Shown: positions 38,815 to 47,130 of the stretch, piece after piece
How the letters are laid out: the number at the start of each line of letters is the position of its first letter
Position numbering within the stretch: position 1 is the first letter of the stretch
IMG/VR virus record: IMGVR_UViG_3300035662_000043
Span: 1-47,903 of that record
Strand: one strand, 5' to 3'
Source of the DNA: a virus
DNA length: 47,903 nt
Translations under genes and position numbers: made by a program
Notes under the pieces: model-generated
What the model was told of the DNA's origin: nothing
Seen by the model: only the letters and a program-made list of their open reading frames with translations
The model's database searches: none

Positions 38815-40164
38815 ATGCCGCTTGTCATTGCAGATAGAGTCCTTGAGACAACAACCACTACAGGCACCGGCACGATAACACTTGCCGGGGCTGAAATTGG
38901 GTATCAGTCTTTCTCCGTAGTTGGTGACGGCAATACAACTTACTACACCATTGCTGTAACTGGCGGCACTGATTGGGAAGTAGGTATCGGTACCTACACC
39001 GCGTCAGGTACAACGCTATCTCGTGACACTGTTTTAGCGTCCTCTAATTCCGGGAGCCTTGTTTCGTTTGGTTCTGGAACCAAAAACGTCTTTGTAACCT
39101 ATCCCGGTGCTAGAGCGGTGTATTACCAAGCCGCTGGTGGCGTTGTAGTCACAGACAACTCTTCTAACGATGCGCTCCGCATCACACAGACAGGCACAGG
39201 TAACGCGTTGGTGGTGGAGGATAGTGCTAATCCTGACAGTACGCCATTTGTGGTGGGTGCTGATGGTAAATTGCTGATTGGTGTTACATCAACTGCTGAT
39301 GCGCCACCATTACAAGTTAATTCATCTGTTACTTATCCTGTAAATTTTAATGCGTGGAGAGGAACCGGAACGCCCGGAAGCACCATAGCCCTTCGTCGCA
39401 GCAAATCAGACACAATTGGTACGCAGGCAATAGTTGCTGATGGAGATCAGTATGGGGCTTTAAATTTCTTTGGTAGTGATGGTACAAGCTTCGTTAACAG
39501 TGCAAGAATTGCGGCAGATGTAGACGGTACTCCCGGCACTAACGATATGCCCGGACGTTTGGTGTTCTTGACCACGGCTGATGGTGCTAGTAGTCCGACA
39601 GAACGGATGCGGATTGATAATGCGGGGAATATGTCATTAGCATCTGGCGGTACGGTTTCTAACCAGCGCGTCCGACTAGCAGGAAGTTTCACACAAGGCA
39701 CAACTGGTTCTGGAAATTCATTTGGGTTTATTCAGGCTGGCACGGTACAGAGTGACGTAACAAACTTATTTGTTACTTATAGGTCTGAGACTAGAACTGC
39801 TGCTGCAAGTTTTGCACTTGGTAATTACTGGCACTTTCAAGCATCGCAATTATCTATTGGAGCTGGTTCATCTATATCTTCGCAAATTGGTTTTTTAGCT
39901 GAAAACACATTAACCGGCGCAACTAACAACTACGGCTTCTACTCCGACATCGCTAGTGGTACAGGTCGTTGGAACTTCTATGCGAATGGTACGGCGGCGA
40001 ATTACTTCGGTGGAAATACCATCATTAATGGTGCTGTAGGCGTAGGAGCAGCAGGTTCACCAAGTTACGGCACCTCCGGTCAAACACTAACTTCTCGCGG
40101 TTCGGCTGCTGCACCCGTATGGTCTAACCCCGGCATCATCTCTGCCCTTGTATTTGGTTTATAA
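38815..40164 (+). CDS. Tail fibre protein 1
   Basis: 449 residues. N-terminal block VIADRVLETTTTTGTGTITL and GYQSFSVV is shared with the gene at 41.76 kb. The middle has repeated Gly/Ser/Thr strands typical of trimeric fibres; the end is AAPVWSNPGIISALVFGL. Probably a tail fibre or a base-anchoring unit for the glycine-rich protein that follows. Confidence 0.75.
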   Translation: MPLVIADRVLETTTTTGTGTITLAGAEIGYQSFSVVGDGNTTYYTIAVTGGTDWEVGIGTYTASGTTLSRDTVLASSNSGSLVSFGSGTKNVFVTYPGARAVYYQAAGGVVVTDNSSNDALRITQTGTGNALVVEDSANPDSTPFVVGADGKLLIGVTSTADAPPLQVNSSVTYPVNFNAWRGTGTPGSTIALRRSKSDTIGTQAIVADGDQYGALNFFGSDGTSFVNSARIAADVDGTPGTNDMPGRLVFLTTADGASSPTERMRIDNAGNMSLASGGTVSNQRVRLAGSFTQGTTGSGNSFGFIQAGTVQSDVTNLFVTYRSETRTAAASFALGNYWHFQASQLSIGAGSSISSQIGFLAENTLTGATNNYGFYSDIASGTGRWNFYANGTAANYFGGNTIINGAVGVGAAGSPSYGTSGQTLTSRGSAAAPVWSNPGIISALVFGL

Positions 40165-40173
40165 GGAAGCGTC

Positions 40174-40548
40174 ATGGCAAACCCAAGTATTCTTTCCGCG
40201 ACTTCCATCATAGGAGAGAACTCGCTAACTTCTCTTACTACGACGGGGGCTACGTCCATTCTGAGTAATGCTGCGTCAAGCAACAAGGTGTTCAAACTAA
40301 ACAGCATTATTGTTTCTAACGTGGACGGTGCGACTCCGGCGGACATTACGATCAACTTCTACAGCGCGGCGGCACTAGGCGGAACAGCGTTCCCAATCGT
40401 TTCTACGTTGTCTGTCCCTGCGGATTCGTCGGTAATTGTCGTTGATAAAACCACAGGGTTGTACGTAAAAGAAAACCAATCAATCGGTGCTACGGCAGGC
40501 ACCGCAAACGATCTTGTTGTAGTGGCTTCTTGGGAAGAAATTACATGA
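40174..40548 (+). CDS. Small virion protein between the fibre genes
   Basis: 124 residues, beta-rich, no cysteine: VFKLNSIIVSNVDGATPADI and VSTLSVPADSSVIVVDKTTG. Ends ASWEEIT in a 4-nt overlap with the glycine-rich gene. Possibly a fibre-attached structural protein. Confidence 0.65.
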   Translation: MANPSILSATSIIGENSLTSLTTTGATSILSNAASSNKVFKLNSIIVSNVDGATPADITINFYSAAALGGTAFPIVSTLSVPADSSVIVVDKTTGLYVKENQSIGATAGTANDLVVVASWEEIT

Positions 40549-41507
40549 GTCTTCGTTATATTGGTGGTCGTCTTGTTGGTAGTGTTGATACCAATACGTC
40601 TGGGATAAAAATCCCATCAGGCATTTTTACGCCTAACCAATTAACTGAAGCAGATATTCCAGCAGCCGGTCAACAGGAATACACCACCGCAGGTACTTTC
40701 TCTTGGGTAGCGCCACTTAACGTCACAAGCGTATCCGCTGTTTGTATTGGTGGGGGTGCAGGCGGTAACTACTCAACTGCGGGTAACGGTGGTTCGGGTG
40801 GTGGCGGTGGTGGATTAGGTTGGAAAAATAACATCGCAGTTGTTCCCGGCACTTCTTATACCGTCATAGTGGGTGTTGGCGGCACCAGCTCTTCAACTTC
40901 TAACATTTCTGTTACCGGCGCAGGAGGCGATAGTTCCTTTATCAACACCTCGACTGTCAGGGGCGGTGGTGGGGCAGGCCCTTCTACCTTCCTTGTTGGT
41001 GGTACGGGCGGAACCTTTACCGGAGACGGTGGTGGTAATGGTGGAGCAGGGGGCTCTGCTGCGGGGACTACTAGTGCCGGGGGTGGTGGGGGTGCTGGCG
41101 GGTATTCAGGCGCTGGCGGTGCTGGTAGCGCATCAGGCGCAGCAGCAGGCAGCCCCGGAACCGGGGGTGGTGGTGGTGGTGGCGCGGGGGGAGGCAGCGC
41201 AGATACAGGTGGAGGTGGTGGCGGCACTGGCATTTATGGTGAGGGCACAAGCGGGTTTGGTGGGTCTGCTACCGGCGGGGACGGTGTTGGGGCAGGGGGT
41301 GGTTCTGGTGGTGGTAATGGAACCCAGCAATTTACTGGTGCAAACTTTTACGCCACAAACCTACTATCCACCCCCGGTGCCCCCGGTGGAGGTTCTGCGG
41401 GGTCAGATTCCACTGGGCTTGAGATGGCAAACGGCGCAGTAGGCGCGGTGCGTATTATCTGGGGTAAAAATAGAGCGTTTCCTTCTACTAACACGGGTAA
41501 TCTGTGA
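40545..41507 (+). CDS. Glycine-rich fibre/adhesin protein 1
   Basis: 320 residues from the ATG at 40545 (overlaps the previous stop as ATGA). The middle is a glycine-rich array (GGGGG runs with GWKNNIAVVPGTSYTVIVGV), the ending GAVGAVRIIWGKNRAFPSTN. Polyglycine-helix sandwiches of this kind act as phage receptor-binding tips. Close relative of the gene at 43.03 kb. Confidence 0.75.
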   Translation: MSLRYIGGRLVGSVDTNTSGIKIPSGIFTPNQLTEADIPAAGQQEYTTAGTFSWVAPLNVTSVSAVCIGGGAGGNYSTAGNGGSGGGGGGLGWKNNIAVVPGTSYTVIVGVGGTSSSTSNISVTGAGGDSSFINTSTVRGGGGAGPSTFLVGGTGGTFTGDGGGNGGAGGSAAGTTSAGGGGGAGGYSGAGGAGSASGAAAGSPGTGGGGGGGAGGGSADTGGGGGGTGIYGEGTSGFGGSATGGDGVGAGGGSGGGNGTQQFTGANFYATNLLSTPGAPGGGSAGSDSTGLEMANGAVGAVRIIWGKNRAFPSTNTGNL

Positions 41508-41761
41508 TGGAACTGTATATTCGTATCGTTGACGGGCAACCGTTTGAGCACCCGATTATGGGCGATAACTTCCGGCAGGCGTTTCCACATGTTGACGTAA
41601 ACAACCTGCCACCTGAGTTTGCGCGATTTGAGCGAGTACCTTGCCCTAACCCAGATGAAGGTATGTACCTAGTTGAAGCGACATGCACTTATCAGTGGGT
41701 TGATGGCATTGTTAAAGATGTATGGCAACTGACGCAAGCGCCTATTCCAACGGAGGCTTAA
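41507..41761 (+). CDS. Small fibre-associated protein
   Basis: 84 residues: ELYIRIVDGQPFEHPIMGDN, FARFERVPCPNPDEGMYLVE and a terminal Trp-containing segment. Overlaps the preceding stop and lies directly before fibre 2. Resembles small tail-fibre assembly or chaperone proteins, but that is uncertain. Confidence 0.65.
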   Translation: MELYIRIVDGQPFEHPIMGDNFRQAFPHVDVNNLPPEFARFERVPCPNPDEGMYLVEATCTYQWVDGIVKDVWQLTQAPIPTEA

Positions 41762-43033
41762 ATGCCGTTTGTTCTTAACGACAGGGTACTTGAAATATCG
41801 ACGACAACAGGAACAGTCCCTTTCGTTTTGGGAGGCCCTCCTTCGGGCTACCAATCTTTCTTGTCAGGTATTGGCGGTAGCAACACCACGTTTTATGCAG
41901 CGTTTAACACCGTTGCTAATGAATGGGAATTAGGTCTTGGTACATTGAATGCCGGAGCCACAGAACTTACTCGCACAACGATATACAGTAGTTCTAACAG
42001 TAACTTAGCGGTTAACTTTTCTGCTGGCACTAAGAATGTCTTTGTAGCTCTACCTTCGTCACAAACGCTTACTGCCAGTCAATCAAACATTTTTACCGCT
42101 GCGCAGACGTTTAGAGCAGCTAGTGCGGTTCGTTCAGAAGCAGCAGCCACACAAGATGCTGTTGTACTTGCTGGACGGGCAGGCGGCACATCGTCTTATG
42201 CAGTAACTATAACTCCTACTACGCTGTCTGCAAACCGCACGCTAACTTTAGCAGACGGGAATACCACATTAGTCGCAGGTACAACGGCAGTCCTTGGTAC
42301 GGCGCAGACATTTACCGCAGCACAGACTTTCCGGGCAGCGAATGCAGTTCGTTCAGAAGCAGCAGCTACACAAGACGCGGTAGTGTTGGCAGGGCGCGCA
42401 GGAGGTACAGGTTCTTTTGCAGTTACTTTGACCCCCACTACGCTTTCTGCCAGTCGCACTCTGACACTTCCCAACGTCACTGACACTGTAGCGACGATTG
42501 GAACTGCACAAACATTTACTGCCGCTCAAACATTCCGAGCGGCGAATGCTATTCGTTCGGAAGCAGCTTCTACGCAAGATGCTTTAGTTGTTGCGGGTAG
42601 GGCAGGGGGCACAGGAAGCTTTGCCATTACGCTTACCCCCGATACATTAGCGGCGAATAGAACGTATACGTTTTCAGACCCCGGCGAAAATGTCACCGTT
42701 GGGTATTTAAACATCCCACAGAATTCGGAATCGGCTGATTACACGTTAGTAGCGTCCGATGCTGGAAAGCATATTTTCCATCCCTCTGCGGATACCACTC
42801 CACGAACTTTTACAATTCCAGCAAACGGCACTGTTCCATACGCCATAGGCACAACAATTACTTTTATCAATCAAAACGGAGCAGGGGCAGTAACCATTGC
42901 AATCACCTCCGACACAATGCGATTAGCGGGGTCTGGGGCAACGGGTAGCCGGACTTTGGCGGCTAATGGTATTGCAACATGCATAAAAGTCACTAGCACT
43001 GAGTGGCTTATTTCTGGGACCGGGCTAACGTGA
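41762..43033 (+). CDS. Tail fibre protein 2 with three internal repeats
   Basis: 423 residues. N-terminal block (VLNDRVLEISTTTGT, GYQSFLSG) matches fibre 1. Three repeats of about 70 residues begin FTAAQTFRAA at codons 111, 184 and 252 (nt 42092, 42311, 42515). They include RSEAAATQDAVVLAGRAGGT. The last ends in a different segment leading to a C-terminal beta domain. Repeat number may vary between relatives. GGAGG precedes the ATG. Confidence 0.8.
   Translation: MPFVLNDRVLEISTTTGTVPFVLGGPPSGYQSFLSGIGGSNTTFYAAFNTVANEWELGLGTLNAGATELTRTTIYSSSNSNLAVNFSAGTKNVFVALPSSQTLTASQSNIFTAAQTFRAASAVRSEAAATQDAVVLAGRAGGTSSYAVTITPTTLSANRTLTLADGNTTLVAGTTAVLGTAQTFTAAQTFRAANAVRSEAAATQDAVVLAGRAGGTGSFAVTLTPTTLSASRTLTLPNVTDTVATIGTAQTFTAAQTFRAANAIRSEAASTQDALVVAGRAGGTGSFAITLTPDTLAANRTYTFSDPGENVTVGYLNIPQNSESADYTLVASDAGKHIFHPSADTTPRTFTIPANGTVPYAIGTTITFINQNGAGAVTIAITSDTMRLAGSGATGSRTLAANGIATCIKVTSTEWLISGTGLT
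42092..42706 (+). repeat. Three-fold internal repeat of fibre 2
   Basis: Repeat starts at 42092, 42311 and 42515, spacing 219 and 204 bp; highly similar at protein level (FTAAQTFRAA ... RSEAA.TQDA ... AGRAGGT), diverged by synonymous changes. Confidence 0.8.
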
Positions 43034-43881
43034 GTGGCATTGTTCAAGGATTACTTGCTAGTCTTGGCACGGCGATCCCCGGTCAGAATGCATATATCGT
43101 CCCCGGCACTTACACATGGGTAGCGCCTGAACACGTGTCATCTGTTTCTGTTGTTGCTATAGGTGGTGGCGGTGGCGGTAGCAACGGTGCTGGTAGTGGC
43201 GGGGCGGGTGGTGGCGGGGGTGGCCTTGGCTGGAAAAACAATATTCCGGTTGTATCCAGACAGTCGTACACGGTTGTTGTTGGCGTAGCAGGAGCTAGAG
43301 GCAACACCGTAGCTAGTGATGGTGGAGATAGCTACTTTATTAGTACTGGAACTGTGTATGGGCAAGGCGGACGCGGAGCAACTAGCGCACTTGCGGGCGG
43401 GGCCGGGGGCACATTTGTAGGTGATGGTGGGGGTAACGGTGGTAGTTCTGGAACCTCGACCACAGCTTCTGCGTCTGGTGGTGGCGGTGCTGGTGGGTAT
43501 TCCGGTAACGGCGGGGCAGGCGCTGCTACAGGTCTTGCCGGAGGAAACGGCGCTGGAGGTGGAGCCGGTGGCGGTTCTGCTGGCGGGTCGTCAGATGCCG
43601 CAGGTGCTGGTGGCGGTGTTGGTATTTTAGGTGAAGGCACGTCAGGAACAGGCGGGGCGTTTAGCGGTGCGGATGGTGCACCGGGTACCGGCGGTTCTGG
43701 CGGGGCAAATGGTTCTCCTACTCCGGGGTCAACGGCAAACCCATCCACAGGTGGAGCGTATGGTGGTGGCGGTGGCGGCGCAGAACTTTTAAACGAAAAC
43801 GGCCCCGGCGCAGTAGGTGCAGTGCGTATTATATGGGGTACAGGGCGCTCTTTCCCTGCTACTAATACCGGCGATGTGTAA
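43030..43881 (+). CDS. Glycine-rich fibre/adhesin protein 2
   Basis: 283 residues from the GTG at 43030 (overlaps the previous stop as GTGA). Glycine-rich array with GGGLGWKNNIPVVSRQSYTV, ending GAVGAVRIIWGTGRSFPATN. Paralogue of the gene at 40.5 kb; together with fibre 2 it duplicates the fibre 1 / glycine-rich pair. Likely a second receptor-binding tip. Confidence 0.75.
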   Translation: MSGIVQGLLASLGTAIPGQNAYIVPGTYTWVAPEHVSSVSVVAIGGGGGGSNGAGSGGAGGGGGGLGWKNNIPVVSRQSYTVVVGVAGARGNTVASDGGDSYFISTGTVYGQGGRGATSALAGGAGGTFVGDGGGNGGSSGTSTTASASGGGGAGGYSGNGGAGAATGLAGGNGAGGGAGGGSAGGSSDAAGAGGGVGILGEGTSGTGGAFSGADGAPGTGGSGGANGSPTPGSTANPSTGGAYGGGGGGAELLNENGPGAVGAVRIIWGTGRSFPATNTGDV

Positions 43882-43884
43882 GAA

Positions 43885-45201
43885 ATGCTTGGCTTTACTC
43901 CCCTCTCGCAGATACCGTTATCCAGCCTACCTGCGGCGGGAGGGACTAATGTCGCCGTTAATCTCACGGGCGTATTCGGTACTGGGCAAACAGGCACACT
44001 AGATGCGACGGGCACAGCAAATGTCACGCTTACTGGTGTTGTCGGCACGGGTCAAACCGGCACATTAGCCGCTACGGGCGATGCGCCTGTTGATGTTACA
44101 GGCGTATTTGGTACCGGCTTTGTTAACTCTGTAACGGTTGCGGCAAATGCGGATGCTGCGGTTACTAGCGTTACAGGTACGGGTCAGACAGGAACGCTTG
44201 ATGCCACCGGCACAGCTAACGTAACTCTTACCGGAGTAGTAGGAACAGGCCAAACTGGTACTGCCACAGTAGCCGGTAGTGCTCCCGTAGATGTCACCGG
44301 GGTGTTTGCTACTGGTTTTGTAAACTCGGTTGCCACTACCGCGAACGCGGATGTGCCCGTTACAGGGGTTACGGGTACCGGTCAAACAGGCACGGTAACT
44401 ACCAATTCGGATGGCAATGTAACACTGACAGGGGTTCAAGCCCAAGGTCAGATTGCAGCAAACAATCTCCAAGACGGCACACAGTTTTTTGGATTTGGCC
44501 CGATTGGTAGTGCGCCATATGGCGATGCCTATGAGCGGTACAGCTTTGCGTCAGGTGACGCAAATGTTTCGGTTACAGGCGTATTTGCTACAGGCGCAGT
44601 TGGTACTGTTGCTACCACCGCAGATGCAAATGTCCCTGTCATCGGCGTTTCTGCGCAGGGACAGATTGGGGACGAAGCCACCTCTGGTAGCGCCTCTGTT
44701 TATGTAGTCGGGGTATTTGGTACAGGGCAAACTGGGACATTAGATGCTACGGGCGATGCAAACGTATCGCTCTCTGGGGTATTTGCTACTGGCGAAGTTG
44801 GGACAGTAACTACGGAAGCGAATTCCGATGTGTCACCAACCGGGGTTTTTGGTACAACTCAGCTTGGGATTGTTACTACAACCGCCGATGCAAATGTCCC
44901 GGTAATTGGTGTACAAGCTACTGGCGCAGTTGGCACTGTAATTGTTGAGCCGGGAGTCCCTGTATTTGTAGTTGGGGTACAGGCGACGGGTTTCGTTGGT
45001 CAGGTCATGATTTGGTCTCAGATCAATGACAACCAAAACCCTGATTGGCAGAACATAAATGATGCGCAAGGGGCGGTATGGGCCGCAATAAATGACGCCC
45101 AATCCCCTGATTGGCAGGACGTAAATAATGCCCAAGGGGGCACTTGGCAAACTATTGATGATGGTAATAATGTGATCTGGCAAGAGATACCAGATCAGTA
45201 A
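43885..45201 (+). CDS. Low-complexity repeat protein (GTGQTG-type)
   Basis: 438 residues. Residues about 20-375 repeat a roughly 20-24-residue unit of the form GVFGTGQTGTLDATG with AN/AP-V spacers, fourteen or so copies. The C-terminal 60 residues carry a second repeat, about 11 residues long (WQNINDAQ-like, with NPDW and SPDW). Almost no charged residues in the first part, many Gly/Thr/Val. Probably a long fibrous virion protein. Confidence 0.75.
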   Translation: MLGFTPLSQIPLSSLPAAGGTNVAVNLTGVFGTGQTGTLDATGTANVTLTGVVGTGQTGTLAATGDAPVDVTGVFGTGFVNSVTVAANADAAVTSVTGTGQTGTLDATGTANVTLTGVVGTGQTGTATVAGSAPVDVTGVFATGFVNSVATTANADVPVTGVTGTGQTGTVTTNSDGNVTLTGVQAQGQIAANNLQDGTQFFGFGPIGSAPYGDAYERYSFASGDANVSVTGVFATGAVGTVATTADANVPVIGVSAQGQIGDEATSGSASVYVVGVFGTGQTGTLDATGDANVSLSGVFATGEVGTVTTEANSDVSPTGVFGTTQLGIVTTTADANVPVIGVQATGAVGTVIVEPGVPVFVVGVQATGFVGQVMIWSQINDNQNPDWQNINDAQGAVWAAINDAQSPDWQDVNNAQGGTWQTIDDGNNVIWQEIPDQ

Positions 45202-45204
45202 ATT

Positions 45205-45900
45205 GTGGACCCGCTCACCCTTCTAGCAGCAGCAAATGCAGCGGTCGCGGCAGTCCGAAAGGGCTGCGAGTTGTACAAAGAAATCAAGGGCACAGCGGGT
45301 GATGTAAAGGAAGTGTTGGATGACTTGAAGGAGCAGTACCACAAGATCGTCGACCCAACGCTGATACAGAAGCAGCAGTACAACGCGGAAGTGCAGCGGG
45401 TGCAGGAGATAGCGAAAGCCGATCCTAATGACGTTTTCACCGACATTGGCAATCAGTTGGGTGCGTTGATGGACAGCTATGACGCAATCAGCAAGTTGTT
45501 CCTGAAGGAGCAGTTGGACGCGAAGCAGGTCTACAAGGGTGAAGAGAGTATCGGGCGGCGGGCGTTGAAGCGCATATTGATAACGGCAAGACTAGACGCT
45601 ATGCTGGTAGAGATTCGAGAGACGATGACGTACCGAGCGCCGCCGGAGTTGGGCGCACTTTGGAGTAAGTTTGAAGAGATGTGGCAGCGGATCGTTGCCG
45701 AGCAGGAAGAGGCCCACGCAGAAGAACTTAGATTAGCTCAGATAGCAAGATGGCGACGCAAAAGAAGAATAGCGGAACTCAGGGCAAAAGTGGCATGGAT
45801 TTCAGCAGTCGTTTTCGTAATAGCGTGGGCGGTGGGACTAATGTGGCTAACGACAAGAAGCACGATTCAGAGGATGTACCTTGGTCACTTATCGTTGTAG
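45205..45900 (+). CDS. Helical protein with C-terminal membrane helix
   Basis: 231 residues, GTG start. Helical and basic: ELYKEIKGTAGDVKEVLDDL and RRALKRILITARLDAMLVEI, a coiled coil (EQEEAHAEELRLAQIARWRR), then a membrane helix (VAWISAVVFVIAWAVGLMWL). It overlaps the next gene by up to 151 nt in a different frame. Placed at the head of the lysis genes; possibly a membrane-tethered lysis regulator. Confidence 0.65.
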   Translation: MDPLTLLAAANAAVAAVRKGCELYKEIKGTAGDVKEVLDDLKEQYHKIVDPTLIQKQQYNAEVQRVQEIAKADPNDVFTDIGNQLGALMDSYDAISKLFLKEQLDAKQVYKGEESIGRRALKRILITARLDAMLVEIRETMTYRAPPELGALWSKFEEMWQRIVAEQEEAHAEELRLAQIARWRRKRRIAELRAKVAWISAVVFVIAWAVGLMWLTTRSTIQRMYLGHLSL

Positions 45901-46055
45901 TGATGGCGGTTCTTTTGATGTTCTTCATCATTATGCCGATCTTAGCTTTTATGTACTACGACATGTACTACGCGACGCAGGCAGCAGTGCATGAGGTTCG
46001 CAAAATGCGTGAGCTGCGCAAAGAAATACAACTTGAACGGATGTACGATAGATAA
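45750..46055 (+). CDS. Small membrane protein overlapping the preceding gene
   Basis: 101 residues. Hydrophilic N-terminus, one strong membrane segment (VPWSLIVVVMAVLLMFFIIM, extending to AFMYY), then a charged helix (MRELRKEIQLERM). The first 151 nt share DNA with the 3' end of the previous gene. An internal ATG at 45795 would cut the overlap to 106 nt. Lysis-gene setting suggests a holin- or antiholin-like role. Confidence 0.6.
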   Translation: MATQKKNSGTQGKSGMDFSSRFRNSVGGGTNVANDKKHDSEDVPWSLIVVVMAVLLMFFIIMPILAFMYYDMYYATQAAVHEVRKMRELRKEIQLERMYDR

Positions 46056-46061
46056 GGAGCA

Positions 46062-46577
46062 ATGATGCTGACGCTTATTTCGACCCTTGGTGGCTACCTA
46101 GTCGCCCTCTTTCCAAGACTGTTTGATCTTCTCCAAGACCGTGCGGATAAAAAGCATGAGCTAGACATCCTGCACATGCAGATGCGCCAGCAGTTGGCGC
46201 TGACCGACAAAGGCTATTCCCCATCAGATAAGACTGAGGAAGTCCGCGAGAACGACGAGCAGGATCACCAGCAGTACATGGCTCAGATCGGTGCCATCTA
46301 CAACAATCAAGAAAAACTATTGGAATCGTCCTCCCAGTGGGTCAAGGATATGACGGCGGCTACCCGCCCGTTCGTGACGTTTATCTTTGTGTTCGAGCTT
46401 GTGCTGATTAACTTGCTGACCATGCTGTGGATATTTATGCACGGCGACAAGGTGACATCAATCGGCGAACTGATCCAGATCATGGAGATCGTGTTTGACG
46501 CCGACGAGATGGCGCTACTCGGTACCATCATCGCTATGTGGTTTGGCTCCCGTGGTAACTCGAAGGCTGGCAAGTGA
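46062..46577 (+). CDS. Holin, 3-TM type
   Basis: 171 residues; AAGGAGC before the tandem ATGs at 46062/46065. N-terminal hydrophobic helix, a charged hinge (KTEEVRENDEQDHQQYM), then membrane segments (TRPFVTFIFVFELVLINLLT and MALLGTIIAMWFGSRG). The ATRPF...WFGSR layout matches the 3-TM holin family used for gene-transfer-agent and phage release. It opens the inner membrane for the lysozyme. Confidence 0.8.
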   Translation: MMLTLISTLGGYLVALFPRLFDLLQDRADKKHELDILHMQMRQQLALTDKGYSPSDKTEEVRENDEQDHQQYMAQIGAIYNNQEKLLESSSQWVKDMTAATRPFVTFIFVFELVLINLLTMLWIFMHGDKVTSIGELIQIMEIVFDADEMALLGTIIAMWFGSRGNSKAGK

Positions 46578-46648
46578 TTTACCTTGTCTATGCGCGGGTA
46601 GCCGCAACGGTGTTGCTATGTGCTTATTTGATAAGTAATCTGCCATGA
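46574..46648 (+). CDS. Membrane mini-ORF (24 aa) between holin and lysozyme
   Basis: GTG at 46574 overlaps the holin stop as GTGA, and its stop overlaps the lysozyme ATG as ATGA. Coding potential: 24 residues, one hydrophobic helix (IYLVYARVAATVLLCAYLIS). Precise 4-nt overlaps on both sides suggest translation-coupled expression, possibly as a holin modulator. It has no clear Shine-Dalgarno of its own. Confidence 0.45.
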   Translation: MIYLVYARVAATVLLCAYLISNLP

Positions 46649-47130
46649 AACTACCACTTGCCACAATTGCAATGATTAAGCATCACGAGGGGGTGCGGTA
46701 TAAGCCTTACAAGTGTCCAGCGAAGTTGTGGACGATAGGTGTGGGGCATGTGCTGTACCCCGAGCAGGGCAAGATGCCCGTCGATCAACGCGATAAGTTC
46801 GCACTCAAAATAGAGGACTTCCGTGTATTTAGCAAAGAAGAAGTTGATTCGATCCTTGAGAAAGACTTACAGCGCTTTGTCGCTGGTGTTCTTCGTTACT
46901 GCCCTGACCATCTTAACGAAAATCGCTTGGGCGCGTTGGTCAGCTTTGCATTCAATGTTGGGCTAGGCACTCTCCAGAGATCAACCCTGCGACAGAAGCA
47001 CAACCGTGGAGATTTTGAAGGTGCGAAGCAGGAGTTTCTGAAGTTCACGAAGGGCGGCGGCAAGGTCTTGCCGGGGCTGGTCAAGCGCAGGAATGACGAG
47101 ATAGCCCTGTATTTTGCGGAACCAAAATGA
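46645..47130 (+). CDS. Endolysin, phage-type lysozyme (GH24-like)
   Basis: 161 residues. HEGVRYKPYKCPAKLWTIGV with a following GH gives the catalytic Glu (residue 15) and the T-I-G-V-G-H block; the usual Asp is replaced by Cys in the Y-x-C-P form, as in a known subgroup. ALVSFAFNVGLGTLQRSTL and GLVKRRNDE match the rest of the family. No signal peptide. Degrades peptidoglycan once the holin acts. Confidence 0.9.
   Translation: MKLPLATIAMIKHHEGVRYKPYKCPAKLWTIGVGHVLYPEQGKMPVDQRDKFALKIEDFRVFSKEEVDSILEKDLQRFVAGVLRYCPDHLNENRLGALVSFAFNVGLGTLQRSTLRQKHNRGDFEGAKQEFLKFTKGGGKVLPGLVKRRNDEIALYFAEPK

Noticed and set aside
40856-41330. Pro-rich leftward frames opposite the glycine-rich fibre gene
   Set aside because: Poly-glycine codons read as poly-proline on the other strand; no start signals.
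43885-45000. Repeated DNA considered as a CRISPR or tandem DNA array
   Set aside because: The periodicity follows the reading frame of a repeat protein and the units vary at third codon positions; there are no constant repeats with unique spacers.
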